Source of the DNA: Hyphomicrobiales bacterium
GTDB taxonomy: Bacteria; Pseudomonadota; Alphaproteobacteria; Rhizobiales; Xanthobacteraceae
Assembly: GCA_017305515.1 (NCBI GenBank)
Contig: JAFKKP010000309.1
Span: 1 to 41,843, forward strand
DNA length: 41,843 bases
Reading direction: 5' to 3'
Shown here: positions 33,190-41,843 of the stretch, in pieces
Layout of the letters: each line of letters begins with the position of its first letter
How positions within the stretch are numbered: position 1 is the first letter of the stretch
Notes under the pieces: generated by a model
Told to the model about the DNA's origin: nothing
Databases searched by the model: none
What the model saw: the letters and a program-made list of their open reading frames with translations, nothing else
Translations under genes and position numbers: made by a program

Positions 33190-35028
33190 CTACGCCGTCG
33201 CTTTCATGCCATACATCGCTTCGATTTCGCTCGCGTAGGACTTGTTCACGAAACTGCGCTTGAGCTTCATGGTCGGCGTCAGTTCCTCATCCTCAGGCGT
33301 CAGCTGCCGCTCGATCAGATGAAATTTCTTGATCGTCTCGACGCGCGCGAAATTCTCGTTCACCGCTTCGATCTCCGCCTTGATGAGATCCTGAATTTCG
33401 GACGCGCGGCAAAGACTTGCATAGTTCGTGAACGGGATGTCGTAGTCCTGCGCGAACTTCTCCACATTCTCCTGATCGATCATGACGAGACACGTCAGAT
33501 ACGGCCGCTTGTCTCCGATCACGACCGCGTCGGAAATATAGGGCGAGAACTTGAGCTGATTTTCGATCTCGGAGGGCGTGATGTTCTTTCCGCCCGACGT
33601 GATGATGATGTCCTTCATCCGGTCGGTGATTTTGACGAAGCCTTCGTTGTCGATCGAGCCGACGTCGCCGGTATGCAGCCAGCCCTGCGCGTCGATGGTC
33701 TCGGCGGTTTTCTCCGGCTGATTGAGATAGCCCATGAACAGAAAATCGCCGCGGATCAGAATCTCTCCCTTTGGACAGATTTTCACCTCTCCCCAAGGCG
33801 CGGCCTTGCCGACCGAGCCGAGCTTGATGTGATCGTTCGGCATCAGCGTCGCGACGCCGCAATTCTCCGTCTGGCCGTAAACCTCGCGCATATCGATGCC
33901 GAGGGCGAGATACCAGCGGATCAGTTCCGGCGCGATCGGGGCTGCGCCTGTAAATGCGATACGCACCCGGTCGAGACCGAGCATTCGCCTGATGTTGCGG
34001 AATACCAGCCAGTAGGCCGCCTTCGCCGATAGCCGCAATGACAGCGGCGCGGGACGCCGCTCAAGCCGGTATTCGGTCATGCGATTGCCGATTGTCATCG
34101 CGCGCGCATACATCCATTTCTGAAACGGCGTCGCGTCCTTCAGCGCAATCGTGATCGCCGAATAGAATTTCTCCCAGATGCGCGGTACGGCAAGGAAAGC
34201 CGTTGGCTGCACCTCGCGAAGATTGTCCGGTACGGTCTCGGGGCTCTCGGCGAAATTCATCACCGAACCGACAGCGAGCGACAGATAATATCCGCCGATC
34301 CGCTCAGCCACATGACACAGCGGCAAAAACACCAGGCGCTCCTCGGCATCGCTCGGCACCAGAAGGTAATCCGCATAGCGCATCTGATGGGTCACGCTGC
34401 GGTTGGAATGCATCGCGCCTTTGGGAGGGCCGGTCGTACCAGACGTATAGACAAGAATGGCAAGGTCTTCAGCACTGCGGCTTCCGATCATTTCGCTCCA
34501 CAGCCCTTCGCGCCCCTGCATATGGTTGCGGCCCAGCGCCATGAATTCGTCGATCGACATCGCCATCGCATCGCTGAATCCGCCGAGACCTTCCATGTCG
34601 AAGACAACTATCTTCTCCAGCGAAGGACATTGTGAGCGGCAAGCCAGAACCTTGTCGAGCTGCTCTTCGTCCTCGACGAAAATGACTTTGGTTCGGGAAT
34701 CGTTGACGAGATACGCGACCTGCGCGGCCGAGTCGGTCGGGTAAATGCCGGACGAAACACCACCCGCACACAACACGCCCATATCGGCGAAAACCCACTC
34801 CGGCGTCGGGTTCGCCATGATGGAGGCGACATCGCCGGCTCGAAAACCTATGGCATGCAACGCATAGGCGATTTCTTTGGATTTCTGAAGCCACTCGCGC
34901 CAGCTCGTCGATTGCCAGACGCCGAGACGCTTTTCGCGAAGCGCCGGCCGGTCGCCGCGTTTTTCGACGGACAACAAAAAGCTCTTCGCAATCGTATCTG
35001 CGACGGTCAGGACGGCTGGTCGCGCCAT
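33190..35028 (-). CDS. AMP-forming acyl-CoA synthetase (long-chain FadD/FadD15-like)
   Basis: This 612-residue ligase makes an acyl-CoA from a carboxylic acid with ATP. The P-loop is YTSGTTGPPKG (residues 194-204). Other motifs are EVYGQTENCG, GWLHTGDVGSIDNEGFVKITDRMKDIIITSGGKNI and a C-terminal ELTPTMKLKRSFV, all of long-chain acyl-CoA synthetases. It sits between livF and the binding protein of a Liv importer, 84 bases after livF. That arrangement couples uptake with activation. Aromatic acids or medium- to long-chain fatty acids are the likely substrates. It is not a second PaaK: the sequence belongs to a different branch. Confidence 0.92.
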   Translation of the reverse strand: MARPAVLTVADTIAKSFLLSVEKRGDRPALREKRLGVWQSTSWREWLQKSKEIAYALHAIGFRAGDVASIMANPTPEWVFADMGVLCAGGVSSGIYPTDSAAQVAYLVNDSRTKVIFVEDEEQLDKVLACRSQCPSLEKIVVFDMEGLGGFSDAMAMSIDEFMALGRNHMQGREGLWSEMIGSRSAEDLAILVYTSGTTGPPKGAMHSNRSVTHQMRYADYLLVPSDAEERLVFLPLCHVAERIGGYYLSLAVGSVMNFAESPETVPDNLREVQPTAFLAVPRIWEKFYSAITIALKDATPFQKWMYARAMTIGNRMTEYRLERRPAPLSLRLSAKAAYWLVFRNIRRMLGLDRVRIAFTGAAPIAPELIRWYLALGIDMREVYGQTENCGVATLMPNDHIKLGSVGKAAPWGEVKICPKGEILIRGDFLFMGYLNQPEKTAETIDAQGWLHTGDVGSIDNEGFVKITDRMKDIIITSGGKNITPSEIENQLKFSPYISDAVVIGDKRPYLTCLVMIDQENVEKFAQDYDIPFTNYASLCRASEIQDLIKAEIEAVNENFARVETIKKFHLIERQLTPEDEELTPTMKLKRSFVNKSYASEIEAMYGMKATA

Positions 35029-35112
35029 TGCTCGCTCCGTGGTCTTTAGGTCTCGCGTTTCCTCATTATTGTTGTGCAGCCAGGTCTTGGTGCCCGGCCT
35101 TCGATCGTCCCA

Positions 35113-35892
35113 TTATCTCCAGGTTTTCTTTTTCTTCCAGCGCCGTTCGCCTCGCGCGCCTTCTTCTTTCGCTCCGAGATAGAATTCCTGAATGTCCTGC
35201 GACTTCATCAATCGCTCGGATGTATCGTTCATCACCACGCGGCCGATCTCCAGAACGTAGCCATAGTGCGCCGTCTCCAGAGCAATCTTGGCGTTCTGCT
35301 CGACGAGCAGGATCGACATGCCCTGCTCCGCATTGACCCGCTTGATGATCGTAAAAATCTCTTTGACGAGAATGGGCGACAGGCCCAGCGACGGCTCATC
35401 CAGCAGGAGAAGCGTCGGTCTGTTCATCAGCGCGCGGCCGATGGCGAGCATTTGCTGCTCCCCGCCCGACAACTGACCTGCTGGCTGACTCAACCTCTCG
35501 CGCAGCCGCGGAAAGTAACCGTACACGCGCTCCAGATCGTCGGCGACACCGGCGCGATCCTTGCGCGGATAGGCGCCCATCATCAGGTTTTCGCGCACGC
35601 TGAGAAACGGAAACACCTCGCGGCCTTCCGGCACATGACTGAGGCCGAGACGCACGATGCGATCCGCTTCCATGCGCTGGATCGGCTTGCCCTGAAACTC
35701 GATGCTGCCTTTCTGCGGATCGAGAATGCCGGAGATCGTCTTCAGAACTGTCGTCTTGCCGGCGCCGTTTGCGCCAAGCAGCGTGACAATCCGGCCGCGG
35801 GGCACTTCGAGACTGATGCCGCGAATGGCCATGATCGGGCCGTAGTAGCTTTCGATGTTGCTCAGCTTGAGAATGGTGTCGGGGCTGCTCAT
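35113..35892 (-). CDS. livF: Liv-type ABC transporter ATPase LivF (system 2)
   Basis: This 259-residue ATPase has Walker A GANGAGKTT, signature QLSGGEQQMLAIGRAL and Walker B LLLLDEPSLGLSP. The C-terminus carries a lysine/arginine-rich tail (about residues 241-259) not seen in the system 1 LivF. It starts 10 bases after the livG stop. It is paired with LivG and the LivHM channel. Confidence 0.95.
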   Translation of the reverse strand: MSSPDTILKLSNIESYYGPIMAIRGISLEVPRGRIVTLLGANGAGKTTVLKTISGILDPQKGSIEFQGKPIQRMEADRIVRLGLSHVPEGREVFPFLSVRENLMMGAYPRKDRAGVADDLERVYGYFPRLRERLSQPAGQLSGGEQQMLAIGRALMNRPTLLLLDEPSLGLSPILVKEIFTIIKRVNAEQGMSILLVEQNAKIALETAHYGYVLEIGRVVMNDTSERLMKSQDIQEFYLGAKEEGARGERRWKKKKTWR

Positions 35893-35902
35893 GACATCGT
35901 CC

Positions 35903-36661
35903 TCATGCGCCGAGATAGGCTGCGACGACGTCGGGGTGCGCCTGCACTTCGGCGGGCGTTCCCATCGCCAGCACCTTGCCGTAGTTCAGCGCGATGACGC
36001 GATCCGAAACACGATTGACGAGCGTCATGTCGTGCTCGACCATCAGAACCGTGATGCCGAGTTCGCTTTTCATGTCGCGAATCCAGAACGACATGTCATC
36101 GGTTTCCTCGACGTTCAGCCCGGACGACGGCTCGTCCAGCAGAATGAGTTTCGGCTCCGTGCAAAGCGCGCGGGCCAGTTCGATCACCTTGCGCACGCCG
36201 TAGGGCAATCCTGAAATCAGCTTGTCCCGGTGCGGCGCGAGATCGAGAAATTCTATGACCTGTTCGACGCGCCTGCGGTGCGCTTTTTCGTCGCGGCGAA
36301 CCTCGGGCGTGAACAGGAATTCCTGCCAAAGATTTGTAGTGCAGTGCCGATGACGTCCGACGAGCAGATTACTGAGCACCGTCGCGTTCTCGAACAGCTC
36401 GATATTCTGAAAGGTGCGCGCGATGCCGAGCTTCGCGATCCCGAACGGCGGCTCGCCGGTGATGTCCTGATCCTCGAAATAGAGCTTCCCCGATGTCGGA
36501 TTGTAGAGCCGCGAGATCAGATTGAAGATCGAACTCTTGCCGGCGCCGTTCGGGCCGATGATCGACAGGATCTCGCCCTTCTCCGCTGCGAAGCTGACCG
36601 AATCGACGGCCTTGAGCCCGCCGAAGTGCAGCGAAAGATTGTCGGCGCGAAAATAGCTCAT
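35903..36661 (-). CDS. livG: Liv-type ABC transporter ATPase LivG (system 2)
   Basis: This 252-residue ATPase has Walker A GPNGAGKSS, Walker B LILLDEPSSGLN and LivG-type signature LPYGVRKVIELARAL. The Q-loop region reads GIARTFQNIELF. ATG 36661 overlaps the livM stop (ATGA). Upstream in-frame starts lie inside livM and would add a non-LivG sequence. It couples to LivF. Confidence 0.95.
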   Translation of the reverse strand: MSYFRADNLSLHFGGLKAVDSVSFAAEKGEILSIIGPNGAGKSSIFNLISRLYNPTSGKLYFEDQDITGEPPFGIAKLGIARTFQNIELFENATVLSNLLVGRHRHCTTNLWQEFLFTPEVRRDEKAHRRRVEQVIEFLDLAPHRDKLISGLPYGVRKVIELARALCTEPKLILLDEPSSGLNVEETDDMSFWIRDMKSELGITVLMVEHDMTLVNRVSDRVIALNYGKVLAMGTPAEVQAHPDVVAAYLGA

Positions 36662-37809
36662 CGGTTGCGCTCCGACTTCACATAAATCTTCTGCCGCTTG
36701 AACGTCGCGCGCTTGTAGAGCGGGAATAGCTGGAAGAACAGTTTGATCTTCAGCCAGCGTCCGTAGAGTCCGTAAGGCTCGAACAGGATGAACAGGATGA
36801 TGATGAGTCCGTAGATTGCGCCCTTCAAGCCGTTGGCGGATGCAACGGCAGCGACGTTTTTCTGAACGCTCGCGGCCTGTTCGGCACCAGCGCCGAAAGT
36901 TGCAACAATTCCGGCCAGCACGCCGGGAATATCGTCTTTCAGGAAGGTCAGAAACGGATCGACCATCACGATGAAGATCGCGCCCAGCACCGCACCATGC
37001 AGGCTCAGAATGCCGCCGATAATAATGACCATGATGAATTCGATGGAGAGCTGAAGCGTGAACATCTCCGGGCTGATGAATGTCAGCTTGTGCGCGAACA
37101 GACACCCGGCAAGGCCCGTGATCGCCGCGCTGATCGCGAACGACTTCACCTTGTAGAGTGAGATGTTAATGCCCATGCTTTTGGCGGCGGTCTCGCTGTC
37201 GCGGATGGCGACGAAAGCGCGGCCCGTGGGAGATCGCATGAGATTGAGCGTGCCGAGAATGACAAGGATAAGAAGTCCAAGGCACATGTAGTAGAAAATC
37301 GGCCCATCGCGCGGAATGCTGCTGCCGAACAGCTGAATGGGGCGCACGCGCATGCCCTCGTTACCGTTGGTCACATGTTCCCAACGCGCAAGAACTTCCT
37401 CGATGATGAAGGCGAACGAGATCGTGGCAATCACGAGATAAATGCCCTGCAACCGCAGCGCGGGAAATCCGACCATCGCACCGATCACTCCGGTGAGCAG
37501 ACCTGCGGCGATGAAATAGACGTAGAACGGAACGCCGAGCTGCTGAAGATAGGCTGTCGTGTAAGCGCCGATGGCAAGGAATGCCGCATGCCCAAGCGAT
37601 GCTTGCCCTGTGAAGCCTGTCAGGATCATCAGGCCGACACCGACCGTCGCGTAGATGCAGACGAACACAAGCTGGCTGACGAGGTAGCTGCTCAGAACAA
37701 ATGGCGCCGCGAGAAGAAACGCGAACAGCACTGCGTAGGTGACAACGTAGCCGCTGTGCGGAAACAGCCTGATGTCGTCTTCATAATCGGTCTTGAACAG
37801 AAACCGCAT
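36658..37809 (-). CDS. livM: Liv-type ABC transporter permease LivM (system 2)
   Basis: This 383-residue permease has a longer N-terminus and C-terminus than system 1 LivM (314). The hallmark GVGLMILTGFTGQASLGHAAFLAIGAY is present, and the coupling region is GRAFVAIRDSETAAKSMGINISLYKVKSF. Before the last helix there is an alanine-rich insert (about residues 308-332, GAEQAASVQKNVAAVASANG), and a basic cytoplasmic tail follows. ATG 37809 is used over a cysteine-rich upstream frame (37902), which overlaps livH; it starts 7 bases after livH. Confidence 0.93.
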   Translation of the reverse strand: MRFLFKTDYEDDIRLFPHSGYVVTYAVLFAFLLAAPFVLSSYLVSQLVFVCIYATVGVGLMILTGFTGQASLGHAAFLAIGAYTTAYLQQLGVPFYVYFIAAGLLTGVIGAMVGFPALRLQGIYLVIATISFAFIIEEVLARWEHVTNGNEGMRVRPIQLFGSSIPRDGPIFYYMCLGLLILVILGTLNLMRSPTGRAFVAIRDSETAAKSMGINISLYKVKSFAISAAITGLAGCLFAHKLTFISPEMFTLQLSIEFIMVIIIGGILSLHGAVLGAIFIVMVDPFLTFLKDDIPGVLAGIVATFGAGAEQAASVQKNVAAVASANGLKGAIYGLIIILFILFEPYGLYGRWLKIKLFFQLFPLYKRATFKRQKIYVKSERNR

Positions 37810-37816
37810 CCCGCCC

Positions 37817-38692
37817 TCAAACTTTCTTGCGGACGTGAAGGCCGAAAATGCCTTCAGGTTTGAGCAGCAGCACTGCAAGCAGCACGATGTAAGGCGTAAC
37901 ATCCTTCCAGCCTTGCGGAAGATAGAAGCCCGCCATACTTTCGATCACGCCGATGATGATGCCGCCGACCACTGCGCCGGGGATCGAGCCGAAGCCGCCG
38001 AGAACCGCAGCGGGAAATGCTTTAAGGCCTAGCGCTAGACCTACATTGGAATGAATGAATGTGATCGGCGCAAGAAGAACGCCGGCGCAGGTGGCGACAG
38101 CGGCGCTGATCGCCCAGACAATCGAGACCACGCGCTTGACCGGGATGCCCATGTAATATGCCGCGAGCATATTCTCGGACGTGGCGCGCATCGCCGTGCC
38201 AAGCGTCGTCTTGTTGAAGAACAGATAAAGCGCAGCGCAGAGAATGACCGTCGCGGCAATGACCGACAATTTATCGTAGGCCAGAACGAGACTGCCAAGT
38301 TTCAGCACGCCCTGGCTGAACGGCGTTTCGATCTTGAGATCGTCGGTGCCCCAGATCATTCCCGCGACCGAGCGCAGGAAAAATCCCAGACCGATCGTGA
38401 CCATGATGATGGAAAATTGCGGATAGCCGAGGATCGGTCTGACGACGAGGCGCTCCGTGAGCATGCCGAACAGCGCCATCGCCGCGACGGCCGCGACAAA
38501 ACCGAGCCAGTAGTTGAAGCCGAGCAGCCCGATGAAGGTGAAGGCAAAAAAGCCGCCAAGCATCATCAAATCGCCCTGCGCGAAATTGACGACTTCGGTG
38601 GCCTTGTAAACAAGAACAAAGCCGAGCGCGATCAAGCCATAGACACAGCCGAGCGCAACGCCGCTCACCAACTGCTGAACGAAGTCCAGCAT
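37817..38692 (-). CDS. livH: Liv-type ABC transporter permease LivH (system 2)
   Basis: This 291-residue permease opens MLDFVQQLVSGVALGCVYGLIALGFVLVYKATEVVNFAQGDL, the LivH N-terminus. ATG 38692 is preferred to an ATG three codons earlier (38701), because the ggaggg ribosome site lies nine bases from 38692 but directly abuts 38701. The coupling region is GTAMRATSENMLAAYYMGIPVKRVVSI. It is the first gene of the second importer operon; the 271 bases upstream hold no gene and presumably its promoter. Confidence 0.94.
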   Translation of the reverse strand: MLDFVQQLVSGVALGCVYGLIALGFVLVYKATEVVNFAQGDLMMLGGFFAFTFIGLLGFNYWLGFVAAVAAMALFGMLTERLVVRPILGYPQFSIIMVTIGLGFFLRSVAGMIWGTDDLKIETPFSQGVLKLGSLVLAYDKLSVIAATVILCAALYLFFNKTTLGTAMRATSENMLAAYYMGIPVKRVVSIVWAISAAVATCAGVLLAPITFIHSNVGLALGLKAFPAAVLGGFGSIPGAVVGGIIIGVIESMAGFYLPQGWKDVTPYIVLLAVLLLKPEGIFGLHVRKKV

Positions 38693-38972
38693 TGCCAACA
38701 TCCCTCCCCCAGATACGCGGCGACTCTAACGGTCCCGTTCTGCGTATCTTGCGCCGACTTACCGGGCGCCCTCGCGTTCCTCTCGGAAGTCGAAATTCCG
38801 GCCGCGACAAAATGTGCCGAGGCCGAAATCCGGACCGCCGGTGGAAAGCCTACTTTAATAAATCGACTGCATCCAGACGGGGATGATCGTGTTGCGCCGC
38901 GAGATAGTTCAGGCGCAGACCTGACTGCGCTGCGATCGGGGCGGCACACGCCGCATATCCAATCAAAACGGC

Positions 38973-40698
38973 TTATTTGTTTTCGAGTTTCCACGACCCG
39001 TCCCACCCCTCAGCAGGCGGATGCGTCAAGAAGCCCTGAATTCGTTCGAAGAATGTTTGTGAGGCGCCGTCATTACGTTCAATAGCCATTGCTGACTTGA
39101 AAGATTTGAGAGCCGCGTCCCATTGCCGATGACGATAGGCCGACAATCCTTCTGCGAACAGAGTGCGGAATTCGATCTGAGCGGAATTCAACGTTCCCTT
39201 GCGGCCCAAAATTTCAAAGACCGTTTCCGCGCGTGTTTGACCCGCAACGACGATCTTGTCGATCTCGCGCACTTCGATGGTGTCGCCCGCGGACTTCACC
39301 GTTTCTTCCGAGGCAAGGATTCTGCACCCGTAGATCTTGTTGGCACCCTCCAGCCGCGATGCCAGATTCACTGTGTCGCCGATCACTGTGTAGTTCATCA
39401 TAAGTTCGGAGCCGATACTCCCAACCACGACCTTTCCGGTCGCTATCCCGATGCGCATGTCCAGCGGCACCGGCAATCGGCGAACGTCCAGTTGCTCAAG
39501 AAGATCGTCGTTCAGAGCGCCGATCCGGTCGATCATGTCGAGCGCGGCAAAGCTCGCGAGCCTCGCATGTTGTCCTTCCTCGTTGAACGGAGGGCCCCAG
39601 TAAGCCATGATGCCGTCGCCGATATATTTGTCGATGATGCCGCTTTGTGCGTGAATCGGCTCCGACATGATCGTCAGATAACGATTGACGACCTTGACCA
39701 GGGCCCTGTGGCGACAGGTCTTCGCTGTTGCTGCTGAATCCTTTGATATCGCAGAACAGAATCGTCATCGTTCGGCGCTGCCCTTCGGAGGCCAGCGCCT
39801 GCGGTTCGATCAGGCCTTCAACGACACGCGGGTCGATATACTTACCGAATGTCTCATAGATGCGCTGCTTCAACCGCAGCTGTTCGACCATGCGATTGAA
39901 GGCGACTGTGAGATGACCGATTTCGTCCTCCGACGAAACCGCGATCGTTTCGTCAAGCCTTCTTGCTTCGACGGCGCGCGCACCCTCAAGCAGCCGTCTG
40001 ACCGGACGGGTTACGCCATCGCTCACCAAAGCCGAAAAGACAAAGCCCAGTATCGCGGCCAAAGCCGTCGTCAGTGCGGCGATCAATGTGGCCTGATATT
40101 GTTTGCGAGCGGCAATGTCCGATTCGCTGCGCAGAACAACGAGCATATCGGCGCGAACCGAATCCAGCCTGTTGTTCAACTCGTTTCTAAGACTGTCGAC
40201 ACGGGCAAGGCCGTCGTTGATTTCATCCTTGTTGCCGGTGTCGATCGCCCGCAAAAGGTGCTCGATCTCGGCATTGAGATAGCGCCGCGAGTCGCTCATC
40301 GCCGCCTGGAGACGGTCTTGCAGCCTTGTCAACGACAGCACATTCTCCACAGCGCCATCGTCTCTCAATAGCGCATCGATCGACGCAGCCGCAGCAGCCG
40401 ACTCGCGCTCGACGTCTGCGCCTTTTTCTTCAAACATTTTCCGAATTGCCGCGACATCGTCCTGACCGGCTCCCTGCATCTTCGCAATCAAAATACGGCG
40501 AAGCTCCAAAGCCCTTTCAACGGAACGAAGATTTGTTCGCGCAAGAGCGCCGTATGCGGGAATGTATTTTTGATTGATGTCATCCAGACGGTAGCCGATG
40601 CGTACCGCAGAAATCATCGAAAGCGAGGCGGTGATCACCATCAAGACAATGAGAGTCAGTGCGATTCCCATAATCTTACGTCTGATCGACGACAGCAT
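38973..40698 (-). pseudogene. HAMP-linked class III adenylate cyclase, frameshifted
   Basis: Two overlapping frames make up one membrane cyclase of about 574 residues. The first part, from ATG 40698, has helix 1 (about residues 10-31), a periplasmic helical sensor region, helix 2 (about 185-205), a HAMP domain and the start of the cyclase domain, with the metal aspartate in FCDIKGF. At 39704-39706 (GGG on the minus strand) an extra base shifts the frame, just after LSPQ. The second frame continues with the remaining cyclase motifs IDKYIGDGIMAYWG and NYTVIGDTVNLASRLEGA, and a TPR-like tail ending at 38973. The break lies between the two catalytic aspartates, so no full enzyme is made unless ribosomes slip or the base is a sequencing error. 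The start is uncertain because no good ribosome site is seen. Confidence 0.85.
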
Positions 40699-40899
40699 CG
40701 AATGTACCCGGCAGTTGACCGGCGACAGCGTATCAAAACCGGAAAATAATGGCCAACGGGTCGATGTCCGATCCCTGGCGGCTGGCGGGCGGACCACGTA
40801 GGGGGGCCTTTCTTCCCTGTTCGCAACTTCCGCCGGGTGCTTTCCTTCTCGTGCTTTTGCGTGAATATCGCGCCTCTTTCGGAATCATAAGAGGCACAC

Positions 40900-41193
40900 A
40901 TGCAGATGTCGAAATCTCAGCTGATCGAGAAGATCGCTGAAGAAACGGAAATCACCAAGAAACAGGTCAAGAGCGTTTTCGATACGCTCGCGACCGTTGG
41001 TTACAAGGAACTGAAGAAAAGCGGCGTCTTTCTTCTGCCGGGCTTTGCCAAATTCGTCGTCATCAAGAAGCCCGCGACCAAGGCGCGCAAGGGAACGAAC
41101 CCGTTCACCGGCGAAGAGATGATGTTCAAGGCCAAACCCGCACGCAAGATTGTGCGCGCGCGTCCGGTTAAAGCCGCCAAAGACGCCGTGTAA
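40900..41193 (+). CDS. HU family DNA-binding protein
   Basis: This 97-residue protein has the HU/IHF plan: an N-terminal helical dimer region (SKSQLIEKIAEETEITKKQVKSVFDTL), the GVFLLPGFAKFVV strand, and the beta-arm with RKGTNPFTGEEMMFKAKPARKIVRARP. A basic C-terminal tail extends it slightly past the usual 90 residues. The start is ATG 40900 with aagagg upstream; ATG 40906 is possible. It binds and bends DNA as a nucleoid protein. It is monocistronic with a strong terminator at 41217-41247 and diverges from the broken cyclase gene. Confidence 0.93.
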   Translation: MQMSKSQLIEKIAEETEITKKQVKSVFDTLATVGYKELKKSGVFLLPGFAKFVVIKKPATKARKGTNPFTGEEMMFKAKPARKIVRARPVKAAKDAV

Positions 41194-41216
41194 ATCGGCC
41201 GGCTTCTAGATTTTTG

Positions 41217-41247
41217 GACCCGCCCTGCTGAAGGGCGGGTCTTTTTT
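41217..41247 (+). terminator. Intrinsic terminator of the HU gene
   Basis: GACCCGCCC (41217-41225) and GGGCGGGTC (41233-41241) form a perfect 9-bp stem with a 7-base loop, followed by six T (41242-41247). The 220 bases from here to 41467 show no gene. Confidence 0.95.
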
Positions 41248-41467
41248 AATCGCTGAGAGAATTCCATTGCTTCTATACATGCCGGGCGAAATTTTCCGGC
41301 ATACTGGCCGAGGCCACAAAGCGAAACGACCGGGCCTGCGCAACACCCGACTGCGTGGCTGCCTTGAGAGGGGTCGAACTCGCGCATACCCAATCGAACC
41401 GATCTCCAAGACTGGGCGGCGGGCATTTCGGAAAACCCCCTGAAATCTGACATTTCGGTCCGTCAAA

Positions 41468-41843
41468 CTACCGACCTGGGGTGATAGCTGCCACGGTGCG
41501 AGCAAGCGGAGCGGTTGGATCGATTAAAACATCTTCGCCCCCGAATTTCAGCCCCAGCCGCGACCAGAGCGCGCCCAAATCCGGTCGCACGGGTTTACTT
41601 CCCATCGAGTCGTGAAGACCGGTCAATACGTTGAGACCAGTTGCGGCGTCTGCAACTGACAGCACTTTTTCGATCGACCAATCGACCTCATGGTTTCCTC
41701 CAGCAGCCAAAACCGCGCGCATTGCATCTTGCAGCCCCACGCGATTGTTCGTTCGTTCTCGAATTTCAACGTCGGCCAAAAGACAGAAGAGTGCGCCGCC
41801 CCAATATTTGCTGGCCCACGTCGATGTGTTGTCGAGTCCATTC
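41468..41843 (-). CDS. C-terminal part of a possible M61-type peptidase (cut by right edge)
   Basis: This open frame runs off the right edge and encodes the last 124 residues of a larger protein. The visible start reads NGLDNTSTWASKYWGGALFCLLADVEIRERTNNRVGLQDAMRAVL. The YWGGALF-LLADVEIR stretch resembles the segment after the active site of M61 glycyl aminopeptidase-like proteins. The end, LGALWSRLGLKFGGEDVLIDPTAPLA, resembles their C-terminal region. The HExxH zinc site would lie outside the window, so catalysis cannot be judged. A TTG/ATG at 41779 is not the true start because the conserved frame continues upstream. Confidence 0.55.
   Translation of the reverse strand, partial: NGLDNTSTWASKYWGGALFCLLADVEIRERTNNRVGLQDAMRAVLAAGGNHEVDWSIEKVLSVADAATGLNVLTGLHDSMGSKPVRPDLGALWSRLGLKFGGEDVLIDPTAPLARTVAAITPGR

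Noticed and set aside
36662..37105. N-terminal extension of LivG (system 2) by 148 residues
   Set aside because: The extra frame lies inside livM, has no LivG similarity, and the ATG 36661 overlapping the livM stop is the natural start.
41340..41410. tRNA-like stretch (GGGGTCGAACTC, resembling a T-arm in reverse)
   Set aside because: No matching acceptor stem, D-arm or anticodon arm could be folded at tRNA spacing on either strand.
1..41843. CRISPR array, transposon ends, integrase or phage genes
   Set aside because: No regularly spaced direct repeats, transposase motifs or target-site duplications were seen when reading through; this is ordinary chromosomal catabolic DNA.

Overview
The window looks like chromosome of an alphaproteobacterium of the Hyphomicrobiales, probably a Bradyrhizobiaceae/Xanthobacteraceae-type soil bacterium. 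The signs are a GC content near 60%, long GC-rich reverse-frame shadows, two Liv-type importers, a TctABC-type importer, a SorAB sulfite dehydrogenase, a phenylacetate (paa) cluster, and a HAMP-linked class III adenylate cyclase. The genus is an inference. No tRNA, rRNA, insertion sequence, phage gene or CRISPR array was seen. No gene-free stretch exceeds about 300 bases.

Region 1 (1-16.8 kb) is a catabolic island. A GMC flavoprotein gene (cut by the left edge) diverges from an IclR regulator. A six-gene reverse operon follows: tctC-tctB-tctA, a CoA-acylating aldehyde dehydrogenase, and both subunits of an ADP-forming acyl-CoA ligase. Next come a LysR regulator, a UPF0324/COG2855 putative sulfate exporter, an orphan molybdenum hydroxylase large subunit with an aldo/keto reductase, the sorAB sulfite dehydrogenase pair, and an EamA transporter. 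Three copies of TCTCA-N5-TGAGA (629-643, 10173-10187, 14042-14056) lie beside the GMC/iclR, exporter and aldo/keto reductase/sorA starts. They suggest one regulon. My working hypothesis is uptake and breakdown of a small organosulfonate (isethionate- or sulfoacetate-like), with sulfite oxidised by SorAB and sulfate exported. No xsc or other C-S cleaving gene is in the window, so this is unproven.

Region 2 (16.8-31.6 kb) is the phenylacetate pathway. A Liv-type importer (binding protein-H-M-G-F) diverges from paaG-paaI-paaK-tetR-paaZ across a 20-bp dyad that overlaps the importer's likely -35 box. The oxygenase operon paaABCDE runs convergently from the right, behind a PaaX repressor gene. Chemistry covered: PaaK makes phenylacetyl-CoA, PaaABCE epoxidises it, PaaG isomerises the epoxide to the oxepin, PaaZ opens the ring and oxidises the aldehyde, and PaaI is a rescue thioesterase. 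The beta-oxidation genes paaF, paaH and paaJ are absent here.

Region 3 (31.6-38.7 kb) is a second complete Liv-type importer, livHMGF, with an AMP-forming acyl-CoA synthetase and the binding protein at its 3' end. It probably imports and activates an aromatic or fatty acid.

Region 4 (38.9-41.8 kb) holds an adenylate cyclase gene broken by a one-base frameshift, an HU-type DNA-binding protein with a textbook terminator, and the C-terminal part of a possible M61-type peptidase cut by the right edge.
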